This document shows, piece after piece, positions 18,771 through 30,239 of a stretch of 64,000 nt of DNA. Each line of letters opens with the position of its first letter. Positions within the stretch are counted from its first letter, which is position 1. The stretch spans positions 2,910,842 through 2,974,841 of the forward strand of contig CP096135.1 of the NCBI GenBank assembly GCA_023213195.1. The letters run 5' to 3'. The stretch is from Sphingobacteriales bacterium JAD_PAG50586_3. Its GTDB lineage: Bacteria; Bacteroidota; Bacteroidia; CAMBQF01. Both the position numbers and the translations under genes were made by a program. Below the pieces are notes generated by a model that saw only the letters and a program-made list of their open reading frames with translations, was not told the origin of the DNA and made no database searches.

Positions 18771-20178
18771 GTGAGCGATAAACAACAACCCATACGCATA
18801 GCCGGCGCACAAGGCTTTTATGGCGATAGCCCCATGGCTGCCATGAATATTGTAGCCGAAAAAGGGGCCGACTATTTAGTACACGATGCCCTTAGCCGAG
18901 CTAACTTTATCAATATTACAAAAAGACCGCATGGCCGACCCACGGCATGGCTATGCCCGCGATATTGAGCTGTTGGCAACCATGCTCATCCCCACCGCTT
19001 ATAAAAACGGAATAAAAATAGTTACCAACTCTGGCGGGTTAAACCCCGAGGGTGCTGCCGCCCGTGTAAAATCTATACTGGAAAAGCAGGGCATTAAAGG
19101 GTTGAAAATAGCTGTTATTACCGGCGATAACCTATACGACCAACTGGGCACACTTAAAGAACAGGGCCACGAGTTGCGCAATATGGATACTGACCAGCCC
19201 TACGCCGAAAGTAAATACCAGCCTACGCACGCCAACGTATACATGGGCGCTAAAAGTGTTGCCGAAGCTTTAGACCAAGGGGCTGATTTGATTTTGGCCG
19301 GCCGCGTTGCCGACCCTTGTTTAACGTTAGGTATTTTAGTTCACCATTATGGTTGGAAACTGGATGGAGACTTATCTCAGGGCGATTTAGATTTACTAGC
19401 ATCGGGTATTGCCATTGGGCACTTAATAGAATGCGGCGGGCAGGCATCGGGCGGAAACTCGTATGCCGAGTGGCCTATGGATTACCCCATATACAACTTG
19501 GGCTACCCTATTGCACATGTATATGCTGATGGCTCTGCGGTTATGACTAAGTTGGAAAGCCAAGGAGGTAAAGTGTCTCGTAATACCATACGTGAACAGT
19601 TGGTGTATGAAATCCACGACCCTGCAAACTACCTTACACCCGATGTTACGGTTGATTTAACACAGGTGCAGATAGAAGATTTAGAACCCAATAAGGTTAG
19701 TTTTAAAGGTGTAAAAGGCAAACCAAGGCCTGAAAAACTAAAGCTGACTATTGGGCAAATGGAAGGGTATATATCAGACCAGTTCTTTTACCTATCCGCA
19801 CCTTACGCTTACGATAAAGCGGTTATGTTTATAGATGCCGTTAAAAAGATATGGGCCAACCTGCCTATAAGCATAGACCGTCAGGAGTTTTCTATTATTG
19901 GCGTTGATGGTATGCACCCCGGCGCTGCGCCCGCTGTAGCACCTGAAGTTTTAAACCAACTAAATGAAATTGGCGTACGCATTTGTATAAAACACACCGA
20001 AGAACGTGCAGGCAAACTGGCCCTGCAATCTATCGTATGTTTAGGGTTGAACGGCCCTCCGGGCTTAATAAGCGTTCCGGGATGGGGCAAACCGGGCAGG
20101 GCTATGCTAAGCCTATGGCCTACCTTAATACCAAGGGAATTGGTGCAGGAGAAATTAGAAATTGTAGAAACAGCATAA
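18771..20178 (+). CDS. AtuA family (DUF1446) protein, acyclic terpene/branched acyl-CoA utilisation type (frameshifted)
   Basis: Joined length is 468 residues. IRIAGAQGFYGDSP at the start, IVTNSGGLNPEGAA and LAGRVADPCLTLG are features of the AtuA/DUF1446 family. AtuA is needed for growth of Pseudomonas on citronellol-type terpenes, but its reaction is not established. The frame breaks at 18890-18895, where CCTTAGCC replaces an expected CCTTGCC; without the extra A the text reads HDALAELTLSILQKDRM. The start is GTG at 18771. Its position back-to-back with HMG-CoA lyase suggests a role in leucine- or terpene-type C5 acyl-CoA breakdown (inference). Confidence 0.85.
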
Positions 20179-20181
20179 AAG

Positions 20182-20212
20182 AAAAGGTCAGGCTAATAAC
20201 CTGACCTTTTAA
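20182..20212. terminator. bidirectional intrinsic terminator
   Basis: An 11-bp perfect stem AAAAGGTCAGG (20182-20192) pairs with its complement (20200-20210), with A- and T-rich flanks on both sides. It closes the AtuA gene three bases after its stop and could also serve the convergent fbp gene. Confidence 0.8.
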
Positions 20213-20308
20213 AAATCCCTCCCCCTCACTCTGTTCGGGTACTCCCTGTCCGAATGGATAAAGCCATTTGTCCGGGCGGGCCTTTATAAGGGAGATTTCT
20301 TTTATCAG

Positions 20309-21376
20309 CTACGGAATAACTATCCCAGCTTCCATGTCTTTGTATACCTGCAAAAACTCTTCGGCTTTGGCTACCATATCGTAAGAGCCTAAGAACAATG
20401 GCACACGCTGATGCAGGCTTTCGGGTTTAAGCTCTAATATACGTTGGTACCCGTCTGATGCTTTACCGCCGGCTTGCTCTACTATAAAAGCCAAGGGGTT
20501 GCACTCATATAATAAACGCAGTTTACCCTTAGGCGAATCTGACGTTGTTGGGTAAATGTAAATACCACCTTTAATCATGTTACGGTGAAAGTCTGCCACT
20601 AACGAACCTATATAACGCAAAGCGTAAGGACGGCGGGTAGCCTTATCGTGCATTTGGCAATAGTTTACATACGATTTTACACCATCGGCAAAATCGTGGA
20701 AATAGCCTTGGTTAATAGAGTATATAGGGCCGGTACGCGGAATTTTCATATCGGGGTGAGAAAGACAAAACTCACCTATGGTTGGGTCTAGCGTAAAACC
20801 GTTAACCCCGTTGCCTGTGGTAAACACCATCATGGTAGATGAGCCATATACCACATAACCCGCGGCTACTTGTTCGGTGCCGGGTTGCAGCAAATCATCA
20901 ATAGTTGGCATACAATCTACCGACTTGCGGCGGTAAATAGAAAATATAGTACCTATCGAAACGTTTACATCTATATTAGAAGACCCATCAAGCGGGTCCA
21001 TGCAAATTACATACTGGGCACTTTTAGCCAGTTGCTCATCAAATATAATAAGCTCGTCGTTTTCTTCCGATGCTATGGCGCAGCACTCACCCCTATAACG
21101 TATGGCATCAATAAATTGCTCGTTGGCATACACGTCCAGTTTCTTTTGCGTTTCGCCCTGCACGTTGGTGGTGCCATGTTCGCCCAAAATATCAACCAAC
21201 CCAGCCTTGTTAACCTCTCGGTTTACAATTTTAGCAGCTAAACCAATAGAGTTTAACAAGCGCGACAATTCCCCTTTAGCGTAAGGAAAATCGGTTTGGC
21301 GTTTTATAATAAATTCAGAAAGTGTTAAAACGGTTTTCTGCCCGCCATTACCATTATCGTAAATATTTTCAGCCAT
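20309..21376 (-). CDS. fbp: fructose-1,6-bisphosphatase, class I
   Basis: It removes the 1-phosphate of fructose 1,6-bisphosphate in gluconeogenesis. The 355 residues contain the signature DPLDGSSN at 127-134 with metal-binding Asp residues, and the substrate region [20 protein letters not shown]. The frame is intact and the length normal. A TAAATTTG promoter element (21396-21403) lies 19 bases before the ATG. It is cytoplasmic. Confidence 0.95.
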   Translation of the reverse strand: MAENIYDNGNGGQKTVLTLSEFIIKRQTDFPYAKGELSRLLNSIGLAAKIVNREVNKAGLVDILGEHGTTNVQGETQKKLDVYANEQFIDAIRYRGECCAIASEENDELIIFDEQLAKSAQYVICMDPLDGSSNIDVNVSIGTIFSIYRRKSVDCMPTIDDLLQPGTEQVAAGYVVYGSSTMMVFTTGNGVNGFTLDPTIGEFCLSHPDMKIPRTGPIYSINQGYFHDFADGVKSYVNYCQMHDKATRRPYALRYIGSLVADFHRNMIKGGIYIYPTTSDSPKGKLRLLYECNPLAFIVEQAGGKASDGYQRILELKPESLHQRVPLFLGSYDMVAKAEEFLQVYKDMEAGIVIP

Positions 21377-21496
21377 TATTTATTATGTGTGTTTGCAAAT
21401 TTACACATTATACAAACTTAAATTATACCCATTAAATGCAGAAAGTTCAACAACTTTATCAGCTATTGAACTTTCCGTATAATTTGATAATCTCTT

Positions 21497-22132
21497 TTAC
21501 TTCTTTTTGTTCTTGTTGCCTTCTTTAACAGCCCAGGCATTGTAGTCTTTAATAACCTTCTCTAAGTCTTCAAATACAAGGTCTTTGTTATTAATCTCGT
21601 CATACATATCCTCGTTTTCTTTAACTAAAAGGCCAATGTCTTTCTTAAAGTTATTCTCTTTAATACGCACGGCTGTAGAGCCTTTCTCAACGGTTTTCTT
21701 TACGTAATACTGTGTTTCGTACACCTCAATCTCTCCTTTTTTGTCGCGCTCCAGGTCTAGTTGGTAAAGGGTTAGTTCGCCCTTGTCTACCACCTGCATA
21801 AAGGTAAATTCTTCCGATTTAAACTCAACCGACTCAAAGGTATTCTCGCCATTGTAGTACAGTTTTATTTTACCGGGGGCGTATGTTTTCTTTTCTGTTG
21901 GGCTGATAATCAGTTTTATTTTATCGCCTTCAAAACGCAGGCCTGTCTTTTTATCGCGCTCCCAAACTTCGCCTTTTAGGGTATCGCCTTTGTTGGTTAC
22001 CACATAGCCCTGGCCGCCGCTTACGGTAGGCTCATCATCATCATCTTTTTGTGCCGATACATTTACCGATGCGAAAATTAACAAAGCTGCACTTAAAGCA
22101 GCTACTTTACTAAACCAATTTAATTTATTCAT
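21497..22132 (-). CDS. secreted hypothetical protein
   Basis: A protein of about 211 residues with a signal peptide (cleavage after VSAQ near residue 27), then an acidic KDDDDEP stretch and a beta-rich body beginning GYVVTNKGDTLKGEVW. This opening resembles a widespread Bacteroidota family of secreted proteins of unknown function. The C-terminus is lysine-rich (GNKNKKK). The ATG at 22132 is chosen over an upstream TTG. It lies 13 bases after the M28 peptidase gene and probably belongs to the cysS-M28 transcript. Confidence 0.65.
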   Translation of the reverse strand: MNKLNWFSKVAALSAALLIFASVNVSAQKDDDDEPTVSGGQGYVVTNKGDTLKGEVWERDKKTGLRFEGDKIKLIISPTEKKTYAPGKIKLYYNGENTFESVEFKSEEFTFMQVVDKGELTLYQLDLERDKKGEIEVYETQYYVKKTVEKGSTAVRIKENNFKKDIGLLVKENEDMYDEINNKDLVFEDLEKVIKDYNAWAVKEGNKNKKK

Positions 22133-22145
22133 TTTCAATTATTTA

Positions 22146-23132
22146 TTATTGAACGTTTTCGTTGTAAATAACACCTAACAGGGTTTGCCCTACGGCTTTT
22201 AAAGTAGCCTTATCTACAGCACCCATATTATCATCGTGCGTGTGCCAGTATGAAGGGAATTGACCTGTTGCCCCATCGTTGTATTGTATTATATCAATAG
22301 CCGGTATATCTGTCATTCCGTTTACATAGTAGTGGTCGTCTATAATTGCCGCCCGGGTACTGTTTACAAATATGTTGCCATAACCCAGTTCATTAGCTTT
22401 GGCCCATACTTTATCTACCGCAAAACTGGCGTTTACTACAGAGCCTTCTTCTTTCCAAAACTTAGCATCTTTACCGCCTACCATGTCTAACAGTATAGCG
22501 TAGCGTGGTTTATAGAATGGTATTGGCGGGTTGGTAATCCAGTATTGTGTGCCTAAACAGTAGCTGTCGTTAACCTCGGGCATGCCTTGGTCTTCAGCAT
22601 CGGTAAAGAAAATATCAATGCCAATACCCGGGTTTTTACTTTTAGCTATACGCGCAATTTCAAGCAATACCCCTACCCCGCTGGCACCATCGTTTGCACC
22701 AAGAATAGGTTCGTTTTTACGTTCATCATCTTGGTCGGCAATGTGGCGGCTATCCCAGTGGGCAAACAGCATAATCCTGTCGGCGCTTTGTGGATTTATA
22801 CGCCCAAAAATATTGTAAATAGGCAGGTTGCGGTTGCCCGGTGCGGTAACAGTGCCACGCTGCACAATAACCGTATCGGTAACCGATTTAAGTTTATTGA
22901 TAAGGTACTGTGCACAATCGGCATGGGTTTTAGTACCCGGCACACGCGGTCCAAAACTAACCTGCTTGTCAATATAAGCAAAGGCGCTATCGGCATTAAA
23001 CTCGGGAGCAATTACAACAGATGGTTTACTTTCGCCACCGCCTGTGGGTGGTTTTTCGCCGGGGCCGCAGCTTGTTAAAGCCGCAACTGCCGTTGCAAAT
23101 ACTAAACCCTTTATACTATTCTTCATCAACAT
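22146..23132 (-). CDS. M28 family zinc peptidase / glutaminyl cyclase-like lipoprotein
   Basis: A 328-residue lipoprotein (LTSC lipobox near residue 22) of the M28 fold. The zinc-binding pattern is visible: HWDSR, GANDGASGVG, DAEDQG with the acidic residue pair, DMVGG, and YWHTHDDN with the last His. The arrangement FAHWDSR...GANDGASG...WHTHDDN is close to bacterial glutaminyl-peptide cyclotransferases, so it may form pyroglutamate at protein N-termini rather than act as an aminopeptidase. Its first ATG overlaps the cysS stop codon (TAATG), which suggests coupled translation; a second ATG lies six bases later. Confidence 0.8.
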   Translation of the reverse strand: MLMKNSIKGLVFATAVAALTSCGPGEKPPTGGGESKPSVVIAPEFNADSAFAYIDKQVSFGPRVPGTKTHADCAQYLINKLKSVTDTVIVQRGTVTAPGNRNLPIYNIFGRINPQSADRIMLFAHWDSRHIADQDDERKNEPILGANDGASGVGVLLEIARIAKSKNPGIGIDIFFTDAEDQGMPEVNDSYCLGTQYWITNPPIPFYKPRYAILLDMVGGKDAKFWKEEGSVVNASFAVDKVWAKANELGYGNIFVNSTRAAIIDDHYYVNGMTDIPAIDIIQYNDGATGQFPSYWHTHDDNMGAVDKATLKAVGQTLLGVIYNENVQ

Positions 23133-24610
23133 TATTGGTTAGTAAAAGACCACGAAGTGTTTTCTTTGCCGTCTTTAATTTCAATATTCAATTTAGCCAA
23201 CTGGTCGCGTATAAAATCAGATGCTGCATAGTCTTTATTGGCACGCGCAGTTTTACGCTGCTCAATAATCAACTGCATTAAACCGTCCATTACATCGTTA
23301 CCATCTTCGCTGCTTACGCCTTCATCCTTTAAACCTAAAATATCGAAAATAATTGTTTCGTATAGTTTTTTAAGGTGGGTAATATCATCGGCAGTTAAGG
23401 TTTCTGTACCTGCTTTGGCACTGTTAATAGCACGCACGGCATCAAACCATTCGGCTATAACAATTGGGCTATTCATGTCATCGTTCAACGCCTCAAAGCT
23501 GGCAGCTTCCAGTTTCTTCACATCATAAGTTGATGTTGCTGAAGGCTTAATCTCATCTATAGTTTTATAGGCCGCTAAAAGGCGTTGCAAGCCTTTGCCT
23601 GCCGCCTCTAGAGCAGCGTTAGAAAAATCTAACGTACTGCGGTAGTGTGCCTGCAATATAAAAAAGCGTATGGCCATTGGCGAATATGCCGCTGTTAACA
23701 CCGGGTGGCTGCCACTAAAAAACTGGTCTAGCGTAATAAAGTTACCCAACGATTTGCCCATTTTTTGGCCGTTGATGGTAACCATGTTATTATGCATCCA
23801 ATACTTGGCAGGCTCTTTATGGTAGCACGCATTGTTTTGAGCTATCTCCGCCTCGTGGTGAGGAAATAGCAAGTCCATACCGCCACCGTGAATATCAAAA
23901 TGCTCGCCAAGGTATTTGGTGCTCATAACTGTACACTCTATATGCCAGCCGGGGAAACCTTCGCCCCATGGCGAGTTCCAACGCATAATGTGTTCGGGAT
24001 TTGCTTTTTTCCAGAGGGCAAAATCTGCGCTGTTGCGTTTCTCGTCCTGCCCGTCTAGTTCGCGGGTACCTTCTACCAACTCATCCAACACCCGGCCCGA
24101 TAGCTTACCGTATTTATAATCGCCGTTGTATTTAATCACATCAAAGTAAACAGAACCATTAACCTCGTAAGCATAACCTGCTTCAATAATTTTGGTTACA
24201 GCTTCTATTTGTTCAAGGATATGGCCTGCGGCACGGGGCTCAATACTTGGCGGTTCGTTATTAAGCTGCGCCATGTTTTTATGAAAGCGTACAGTATAAT
24301 GCTGCACCACTTCCATTGGCTCTAACTGCTCTATACGGGCCTGTTTTGCAATTTTATCTTCGCCTTCGTCGGCATCGTTTACAAGGTGGCCAACATCGGT
24401 AATATTGCGCACATAACGCACCTTGTAGCCAAGGTGTTTAAGGTAGCGTTGCAATAAATCGAAAGTAATATAAGGGCGTGCATGGCCTAAGTGGGCATCG
24501 CCATAAAGCGTAGGGCCACAAACATACATACCTACAAATGGTGGGTTTATTGGAATAAACTGCTCCTTTTTACGGGTAATAGTATTGTGGACGTGTAGCG
24601 GATGATTCAT
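23132..24610 (-). CDS. cysS: cysteinyl-tRNA synthetase
   Basis: It charges tRNA-Cys. About 492 residues, a normal length. HLGH at 40-43 is the HIGH motif, KMGKSLGN is the KMSKS loop, and the zinc ligands are Cys31 (CGPT), Cys and His in [10 protein letters not shown], and the His/Glu of [10 protein letters not shown]. The ATG at 24610 is chosen because the upstream in-frame TTG would give a non-family start. The frame is intact, and it is followed with a TAATG overlap by the M28 gene. Confidence 0.95.
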   Translation of the reverse strand: MNHPLHVHNTITRKKEQFIPINPPFVGMYVCGPTLYGDAHLGHARPYITFDLLQRYLKHLGYKVRYVRNITDVGHLVNDADEGEDKIAKQARIEQLEPMEVVQHYTVRFHKNMAQLNNEPPSIEPRAAGHILEQIEAVTKIIEAGYAYEVNGSVYFDVIKYNGDYKYGKLSGRVLDELVEGTRELDGQDEKRNSADFALWKKANPEHIMRWNSPWGEGFPGWHIECTVMSTKYLGEHFDIHGGGMDLLFPHHEAEIAQNNACYHKEPAKYWMHNNMVTINGQKMGKSLGNFITLDQFFSGSHPVLTAAYSPMAIRFFILQAHYRSTLDFSNAALEAAGKGLQRLLAAYKTIDEIKPSATSTYDVKKLEAASFEALNDDMNSPIVIAEWFDAVRAINSAKAGTETLTADDITHLKKLYETIIFDILGLKDEGVSSEDGNDVMDGLMQLIIEQRKTARANKDYAASDFIRDQLAKLNIEIKDGKENTSWSFTNQ

Positions 24611-24668
24611 ATCCCGCAATAAAATATAAGGGTTAGTAATTTGAAAAAACAGTAATAGAGGTAAGCTA

Positions 24669-25112
24669 CTATCTGGCTTTTATGGGTATATCCATAATAA
24701 TCTCAGAACGGTAATCTATACCATTTTGCTGCGCCGGAACAAAGTCTTTAATACCTGTAATAATGCGTTTAACGGCAACATCAACATCGTTACCCATGCC
24801 TTCTATTATGGCAGAGTTAATTATTTTGGTATCAAAATTAACCTCGAAAGAAATAAGCACGTGGCCATCTTTACTATTAGCTAAAAACTCAGGTGTAGTA
24901 TACAACTGGGTATATATGTGCTTGTATAAAGAATCTTCGCCAAACTTATAAAAAGCCTCGTTGTTTTTAACCATGTAGTTTTGGTTATAGCTACGGTTAG
25001 GGTCTTTCACTTTGCTTTTGGTATCGGTTGTGGTACCTTGAAAACCGGTAGCAGGCTGCGCTGCCAGGCCTAAAGTGCAACAAATGGCTATAAGTAAAAA
25101 TATGTTTTTCAT
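24669..25112 (-). CDS. small secreted TonB-C-terminal-like protein
   Basis: About 147 residues with a signal peptide ([19 protein letters not shown]). The C-terminal half ([23 protein letters not shown] followed by [12 protein letters not shown]) resembles the TonB C-terminal domain but lacks the membrane anchor and Pro-rich spacer of a true TonB, so an energy-transducing role is unlikely. The ATG at 25112 is chosen because a TATATTTG element (25143-25150) covers an upstream in-frame ATG. The function is unknown. Confidence 0.6.
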   Translation of the reverse strand: MKNIFLLIAICCTLGLAAQPATGFQGTTTDTKSKVKDPNRSYNQNYMVKNNEAFYKFGEDSLYKHIYTQLYTTPEFLANSKDGHVLISFEVNFDTKIINSAIIEGMGNDVDVAVKRIITGIKDFVPAQQNGIDYRSEIIMDIPIKAR

Positions 25113-25160
25113 TGCTTGTTGTATGTACTTTATGTTACCTAGCAAATATAGTGCAAAACC

Positions 25161-26105
25161 TTATGGGTGCGATATATTTTTAATCATATCGGCCGTCATT
25201 TTTTCCAAATCATAATCAGGCAGCCATCCCCAATCTTTTCGGGCTTCGCTATCATCAATACTGCCGGGCCATGTATCGGCTATTTGCTGGCGGCTGTCGG
25301 GCTTGTAAGTAATGGTAAAACCGGGTATGTGTTTTTTAATCTCTTCTGCCAATATTTTGGGTGTAAAACTCATGGCGGCCAGGTTGTATGCCGAACGTAT
25401 TTTAATCTGCTCTGCCGGAGCTTCCATAAGGCTTATGGTAGATTTAATACCATCGGGCATGTACATCATAGGCAGCTCGGTGTCTTCTTTTAAAAAGCAC
25501 TCGTAGGTTCCTTTTTCCAACGCTTCGTGAAAAATATGCACCGCGTAATCTGTTGTACCGCCGCCAGGTTCGCTTTTGTAACCTATAAGGCCGGGGTAGC
25601 GCAGGCTGCGCACATCTACACCATATTTTGCATTGTAATATTCGCACCAGCGCTCTCCTGTTTGTTTGCTAATGCCGTAAACAGTATTAGGCTCCATTAT
25701 GGTACGTTGTGGGGTGTTGTGTTTAGGGGTTGTGGGACCAAAAACAGCAATAGAACTAGGCCAGTAAACTTTAGATATATGTTGCTCCTTTGCCAGGTCT
25801 AACACATTAAATAACCCATTCATATTCAGGTTCCATGCGCCTTTTACCTTTTGCTCTGCTGTAGCCGAAAGCAAAGCTGCCAGCAGGTATATTTGTGTAA
25901 CGTTATATTTTTTTACTATGCTAAAAAGTGCATCGCGGTCTAGTACATCCAACAACTCAAAAGGGCCACCTTGTTTAACCTCGTCTGACGACTTTTTAAT
26001 GTCTGAAGCGATAACATTATCAACCCCATACATTTCGCGCAATTTCATTACCAGCTCCGTACCAATTTGGCCGGACGAGCCTGCTACAAATACAACTTCT
26101 TTCAT
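25161..26105 (-). CDS. L-threonine 3-dehydrogenase, short-chain (SDR) type
   Basis: It oxidises threonine to 2-amino-3-ketobutyrate with NAD. The 314 residues have the extended-SDR Rossmann motif GSSGQIG (9-15), the catalytic Ser in WPSSIAVFG (near 117), and Tyr143/Lys147 in YGISK. LLAALLSATAEQ and YPGLIGYKSEPGGGTTDYAV match the SDR threonine dehydrogenases of Bacteroidota rather than UDP-sugar epimerases. TATATTTG at 26133-26140 supports the ATG at 26105. No 2-amino-3-ketobutyrate ligase gene lies in the window. Confidence 0.85.
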   Translation of the reverse strand: MKEVVFVAGSSGQIGTELVMKLREMYGVDNVIASDIKKSSDEVKQGGPFELLDVLDRDALFSIVKKYNVTQIYLLAALLSATAEQKVKGAWNLNMNGLFNVLDLAKEQHISKVYWPSSIAVFGPTTPKHNTPQRTIMEPNTVYGISKQTGERWCEYYNAKYGVDVRSLRYPGLIGYKSEPGGGTTDYAVHIFHEALEKGTYECFLKEDTELPMMYMPDGIKSTISLMEAPAEQIKIRSAYNLAAMSFTPKILAEEIKKHIPGFTITYKPDSRQQIADTWPGSIDDSEARKDWGWLPDYDLEKMTADMIKNISHP

Positions 26106-26187
26106 TCGTTCCAAATCCAATTATATCCGCAGCAAATATATAGCTTTTAGCTAACAGGCATAGTAATTTATAGGGGCTAAAAAACAA

Positions 26188-26216
26188 AAGGGCAATGCCA
26201 TTTGTGCATTGCCCCT
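26188..26216 (-). terminator. intrinsic terminator after the second TonB receptor
   Basis: On the minus strand a perfect 9-bp stem GGGCAATGC/GCATTGCCC with a 7-base loop is followed by TTTTGTTTTTT. It lies just downstream of the receptor's stop. Confidence 0.8.
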
Positions 26217-26238
26217 TAAATATTTATTAAATGTGTTA

Positions 26239-29018
26239 TTATGAACGTTTAGGGGCTACTTCGTAAACTACAGAAAAGTATATTAAACGGCCTATAGCCG
26301 GGCCACCAAATACCTGCGCGCGTTTGTTGTTAAGCACGTTTTGCGCCCCCAACTTAAACACGGTGTTTATCTTGGTTACCTTGTGGTTAAACTGTGCATC
26401 TAACATATCGTAAGTAGGTATGGCGCCGGTAAACTGCGGGGCTCCTTCAAACGTAAAGCCTTGTATCCATTTGTAGTTAACATTAAAGCCATTATGCTCA
26501 AAACCACCTAAGGCAAAATCGCGCACATTAAAGCCTATGTTAAACTTATGCTCTGGTGTGTTAAAGGCAGGAATAATTGGGTCGGAAGAGCCGCGACGGT
26601 CTAACTTGTTCCAAGAGTAATTACCGTTAAATGAGTATTTCTCTAAGAAATAATAGGTTAAACCTATATTTACCCCTTGCGTGTTTACAAGGTCTTTGGT
26701 ATTGGCAGATACACGGTATGCCTGCAAATAATCCGGGAAACCGGTAGGGCCTACCTTAATATCAGCACCTAATTTAAAGCCAATAAAATCTTTGTAAATA
26801 GTGTAGTAATAGCCTGCATCAACATACAGGTGGTTAAACAACGTGCCACGGTAGCCAAACTCTATAGTGCGTGCCTTCTCCGGACGGATAGGGTCTATTT
26901 TTTGATATACCAACAGTGTTGGGTCGGGCAAACCGCTGCCGCTTCCTGTTAAATAGCTGCGTACAGATTCTATCGTTACTAAAGAATCGTAGCCGGTAAT
27001 ATTACCCAAAAGTATAGCGCGCCCTACGTTATAATATAGGTATTGGTCGGCAAGGGTTGGGTTACGTATGGCTGAGGAGAACGATACACGGAAAGTGTTT
27101 TTATCGTCGGGTGAGTAAACAATAGATGCCGCAGGCGATACAAGGAAATCAAAATTCTGGTTCTTATCTAACCGGGCCGTAAGGTTAACCTTTAGCTTAT
27201 CTTTTATCAATTTCTTTTCTAAGCCGGCATATACGCCAAATTCGTAATTGGTAATTTTTCGTCCGGCTGTATCACTAAAAATTGTACCCTCTGAATTAGG
27301 TGTATATAAACGGAAGTTGCCACCTACGGTAATATCCATAAACTTAGGGGTAAACTTGTACTGGCCATGTAAATGGTACAGGGCAGATTTATCTACCAAC
27401 CTTGACCCGCCTTGGTTTACAGGGGTTGATGTAATGGCTTTAAATGCAGAATCAAAACGGGCAGTACCCGGCTCATAAAAAGGTTGTTCGTTAGAAAACT
27501 GGGCAGGCTGTGCAGCAAAATTGGCCGCAAGGCCGTGCCATTTTACCAGCGAATCTGGATATGCGCTAACAACAGAATCTATTTGCGCTGCATAGTTTGG
27601 CGGCACCGGGAAGGTAAACGCCGGGTAGCCAGGTAAATTTTCGGCCTGTGGTTTTATTACGTTATTCCAATATTGGGTATAGCTGTTAAAATAGCTATTG
27701 TCTGATTTTGAAAGGTTTTGCAAACGGAAAGCGGTTAATACAGCATCGTAAGAGTCGCCGGCGTCTTCGTTAGTTGCATACGCACGCACAAACCATTTGT
27801 CTTCTTTTTTAATCTCTATCTTGTTTTGGAAGTATAGGATATTTTTCAGGCTGTAGCGGTTCTCCCTTGGTAAACGGTTGTACCTGTACCAAAGCTGCTG
27901 GTATACGACAGTTCAACATCGGGGTTAAGCTTATAATGTACAGACGCGTTGGCTTTAATGTTACGGGTGTTGTAATCAACCACATCTTCCTCGTTATACC
28001 CACGGCGGTAAAAAGTACCCAAACCGGGTAGCGTTACACTTTGCCCTGGCGATGTTTCTGACGCTATTTCATCGCCATAGCGGTTAACAGCATCATACCC
28101 ACCGGGGTTATCGCGCCCAACTGTAGATTGTGGGGTAGCATCGTAATTGGTGGCGCGCCAATCATCAGCACGCAGGTAGTAAAAGTTAAATTTATAAGCG
28201 AATTTATCGTCGCCCTTTTTGTTTTTAAATACCTGGGCATAGCGCACAGAACCTTCAAACAAAAAACGTTCGGCACCACGTGCCATAACAGACAGGCCGG
28301 GGAACGCAAATGGGCTTTTGGTAGTCATAGCTATAACGCCATTAAAAGCATTAGGGCCGTAGTAAGCACCTGCCGCGCCCTGAACAAGGTCTACCTTTAA
28401 CACATCAAGCTCTGATGCTCCAAGGAAGTTACCCAACGAGAAGTTTAGGCCGGGGGCCTGGTTATCTACCCCATCAATAATTTGCAGGGAGCGCACGGGC
28501 GATGTGCTGTTAAAGCCACGGGTATTAATTACCTTAAAACCAATACTGGCAGAGTTTACGTCTACTCCTTTTAGCTGGCCAAGGCCATCGTAAAAATTGG
28601 CCGATGGGGTTTCTTTAATAGCTACCAGGTCTAGGGCCTCTACCGTTAAAGGGTTTTCGCGGGCCTTTTCGCCAATACGGTCGTCAATAACCTCGGCGCC
28701 TTTTATTTCTACACCTGCGGCTTCCATTTTAATATTCAGCTTCAGGGTAACATCATTAATAGTAATATCCTGTGCTTTGTAGCCTAAAAAGCTAATACTA
28801 ACAGTAAACGGCGGTGTAGCTTTAGCATCAAACTTAAAGTTACCGTCAATATCGGCTGCTGTACCTGTACCGGTGCCTTTTACCACAATGGTAGCGCCAA
28901 TAAGTGCTTCGCCACTGGCTTTATCTTTAACGGAGCCGCTTATAACCTGGGCATAAGAAGCCGTTGCGAAACAAATTAATAGAATGGTAAAAAATAAGTG
29001 CGTAGTTGTTCTTCTCAT
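26239..29018 (-). CDS. TonB-dependent receptor (frameshifted)
   Basis: Joined length is about 926 residues. A signal peptide (ending SYAQ, about 24) leads to a CarboxypepD_reg-like domain (about 25-95, GSVKDKASGEALIGATIVV), a plug (about 110-230, with NTRGFNSTSPVRSLQIIDGV) and a beta-barrel ending in the usual aromatic-rich strand (LIYFSVVYEV). The frame breaks at about 27864-27870, where three G (minus strand) should be four: TVYQG is followed in the other frame by NRYSLKNI and, further on, KKEDKWFVRAYATNED. No SusD gene is adjacent, so a siderophore or small-solute receptor is as likely as a glycan one. Confidence 0.85.
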
Positions 29019-29109
29019 CGTACAATCCTTTTATAAATTCGCAAAGTAAAAAATAGTTTGCATATTAGCTTGGATGCAAAACATTTTTGCAATCCATAAT
29101 ACCTAATGT

Positions 29110-30163
29110 ATGAGAAAGATAGTACTTTTTTATTTATTGATACTTTTAACAGGCTTTTTACCGGCCTGCCGTAGCCGCATGTATACGGTTAAAGACCGCT
29201 ATAATACCGTACCTACACCCACCGCCCCCGACTATTCTAACAAAGAAAACTGGTTTGCATTGCCCGGTAGGGATGATATGGCTGATAAGGTTATGGGGCA
29301 AAAAGACATTGCATACACCAAAGAAGATTCTTTAAACGCTGATGTGTTTTTTATCTATCCTACCATTTTTACCGGTAAGGCTAATGATGATTACCTATGG
29401 AATGCCAACACCGGTAATGAAACCCTGAACAACCGCATAACCAACACCACCATAAAATACTCAGGCAACGGCTTTTAACGCGGCAGGCCGTATGTATATA
29501 CCTAAATACCGCCAGGCGCAGCTTACCGCCTACTACACCAAGCACCCCGAAGATGGCATTGCCGCTTTTGACACCGCCTATAGCGATATTAAGCGTGCCT
29601 TTATATATTATATGGAGCATTATAATAATGGCAGACCTATAATTATAGCATCGCACAGCCAGGGTACCAACCACGCCGAGCGGTTACTGTCTGATTTTTT
29701 TGATGGTAAGCCTTTGCAAAAGCAATTGGTTGCCGCTTATTTAGTGGGCATGCCTATAAATAAAACCCGCTACGCCAACATTACGCCCTGCGAAAGCCCT
29801 ACCGAAACCGGCTGCTTTTGCTCTTGGACAACCTTTAAACGCAACCACTACCCCAAAACCTATTACTGCCGTGGCTATGCCGATGCTGCCTGTGTAAACC
29901 CCATTAGCTGGAAGCTGGACGATACCGCCATACCCCGCATGCAAAATAGCGGTGGCCTGTTTTACGATTATAAGCGCATTGCCAAAAACTGCTCAGATGC
30001 GCAAAGCAATAAAGGCATACTGTGGATAAGGCACCCGCATTTTTCCGGTAGCTTTTTAGTTTATATGAAAAATTACCATGTGGGCGATATTAACCTGTTT
30101 TATTACGATGTACGCAAAAATGCTGTGCAGCGGGTTAATGAGTATTTAAAAGACAAGCGTTAG
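29110..30163 (+). CDS. DUF3089 alpha/beta-hydrolase-like lipoprotein (frameshifted)
   Basis: Joined length is 350 residues. The start has a signal sequence with a lipobox (FLPAC, near residue 20). DVFFIYPTIF, NAAGRMYIPKYRQAQ and ASHSQGTNHAERLL are typical of DUF3089; the Ser in SHSQG is the likely nucleophile. The frame breaks at about 29458-29462 (TACTCAGGC where TACCAGGC or similar is expected). The substrate is unknown. It is divergent from the TonB receptor and 76 bases before the flippase gene. Confidence 0.8.
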
Positions 30164-30239
30164 CCGGGTTAAAATAATTTTGCTTTAATATCGTATGTTT
30201 GCCAAAGGTTTAACTGTTTTAAAAAGGGCCGTGTAAGGC

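Noticed and set aside
24669..25112. TonB energy transducer
   Set aside because: A C-terminal TonB-like half is present, but the membrane anchor and Pro-rich spacer are missing; it starts with a cleavable-looking signal peptide.
26239..29018. SusC of a polysaccharide utilisation locus
   Set aside because: There is no SusD-like lipoprotein and no glycoside hydrolase next to either TonB receptor.
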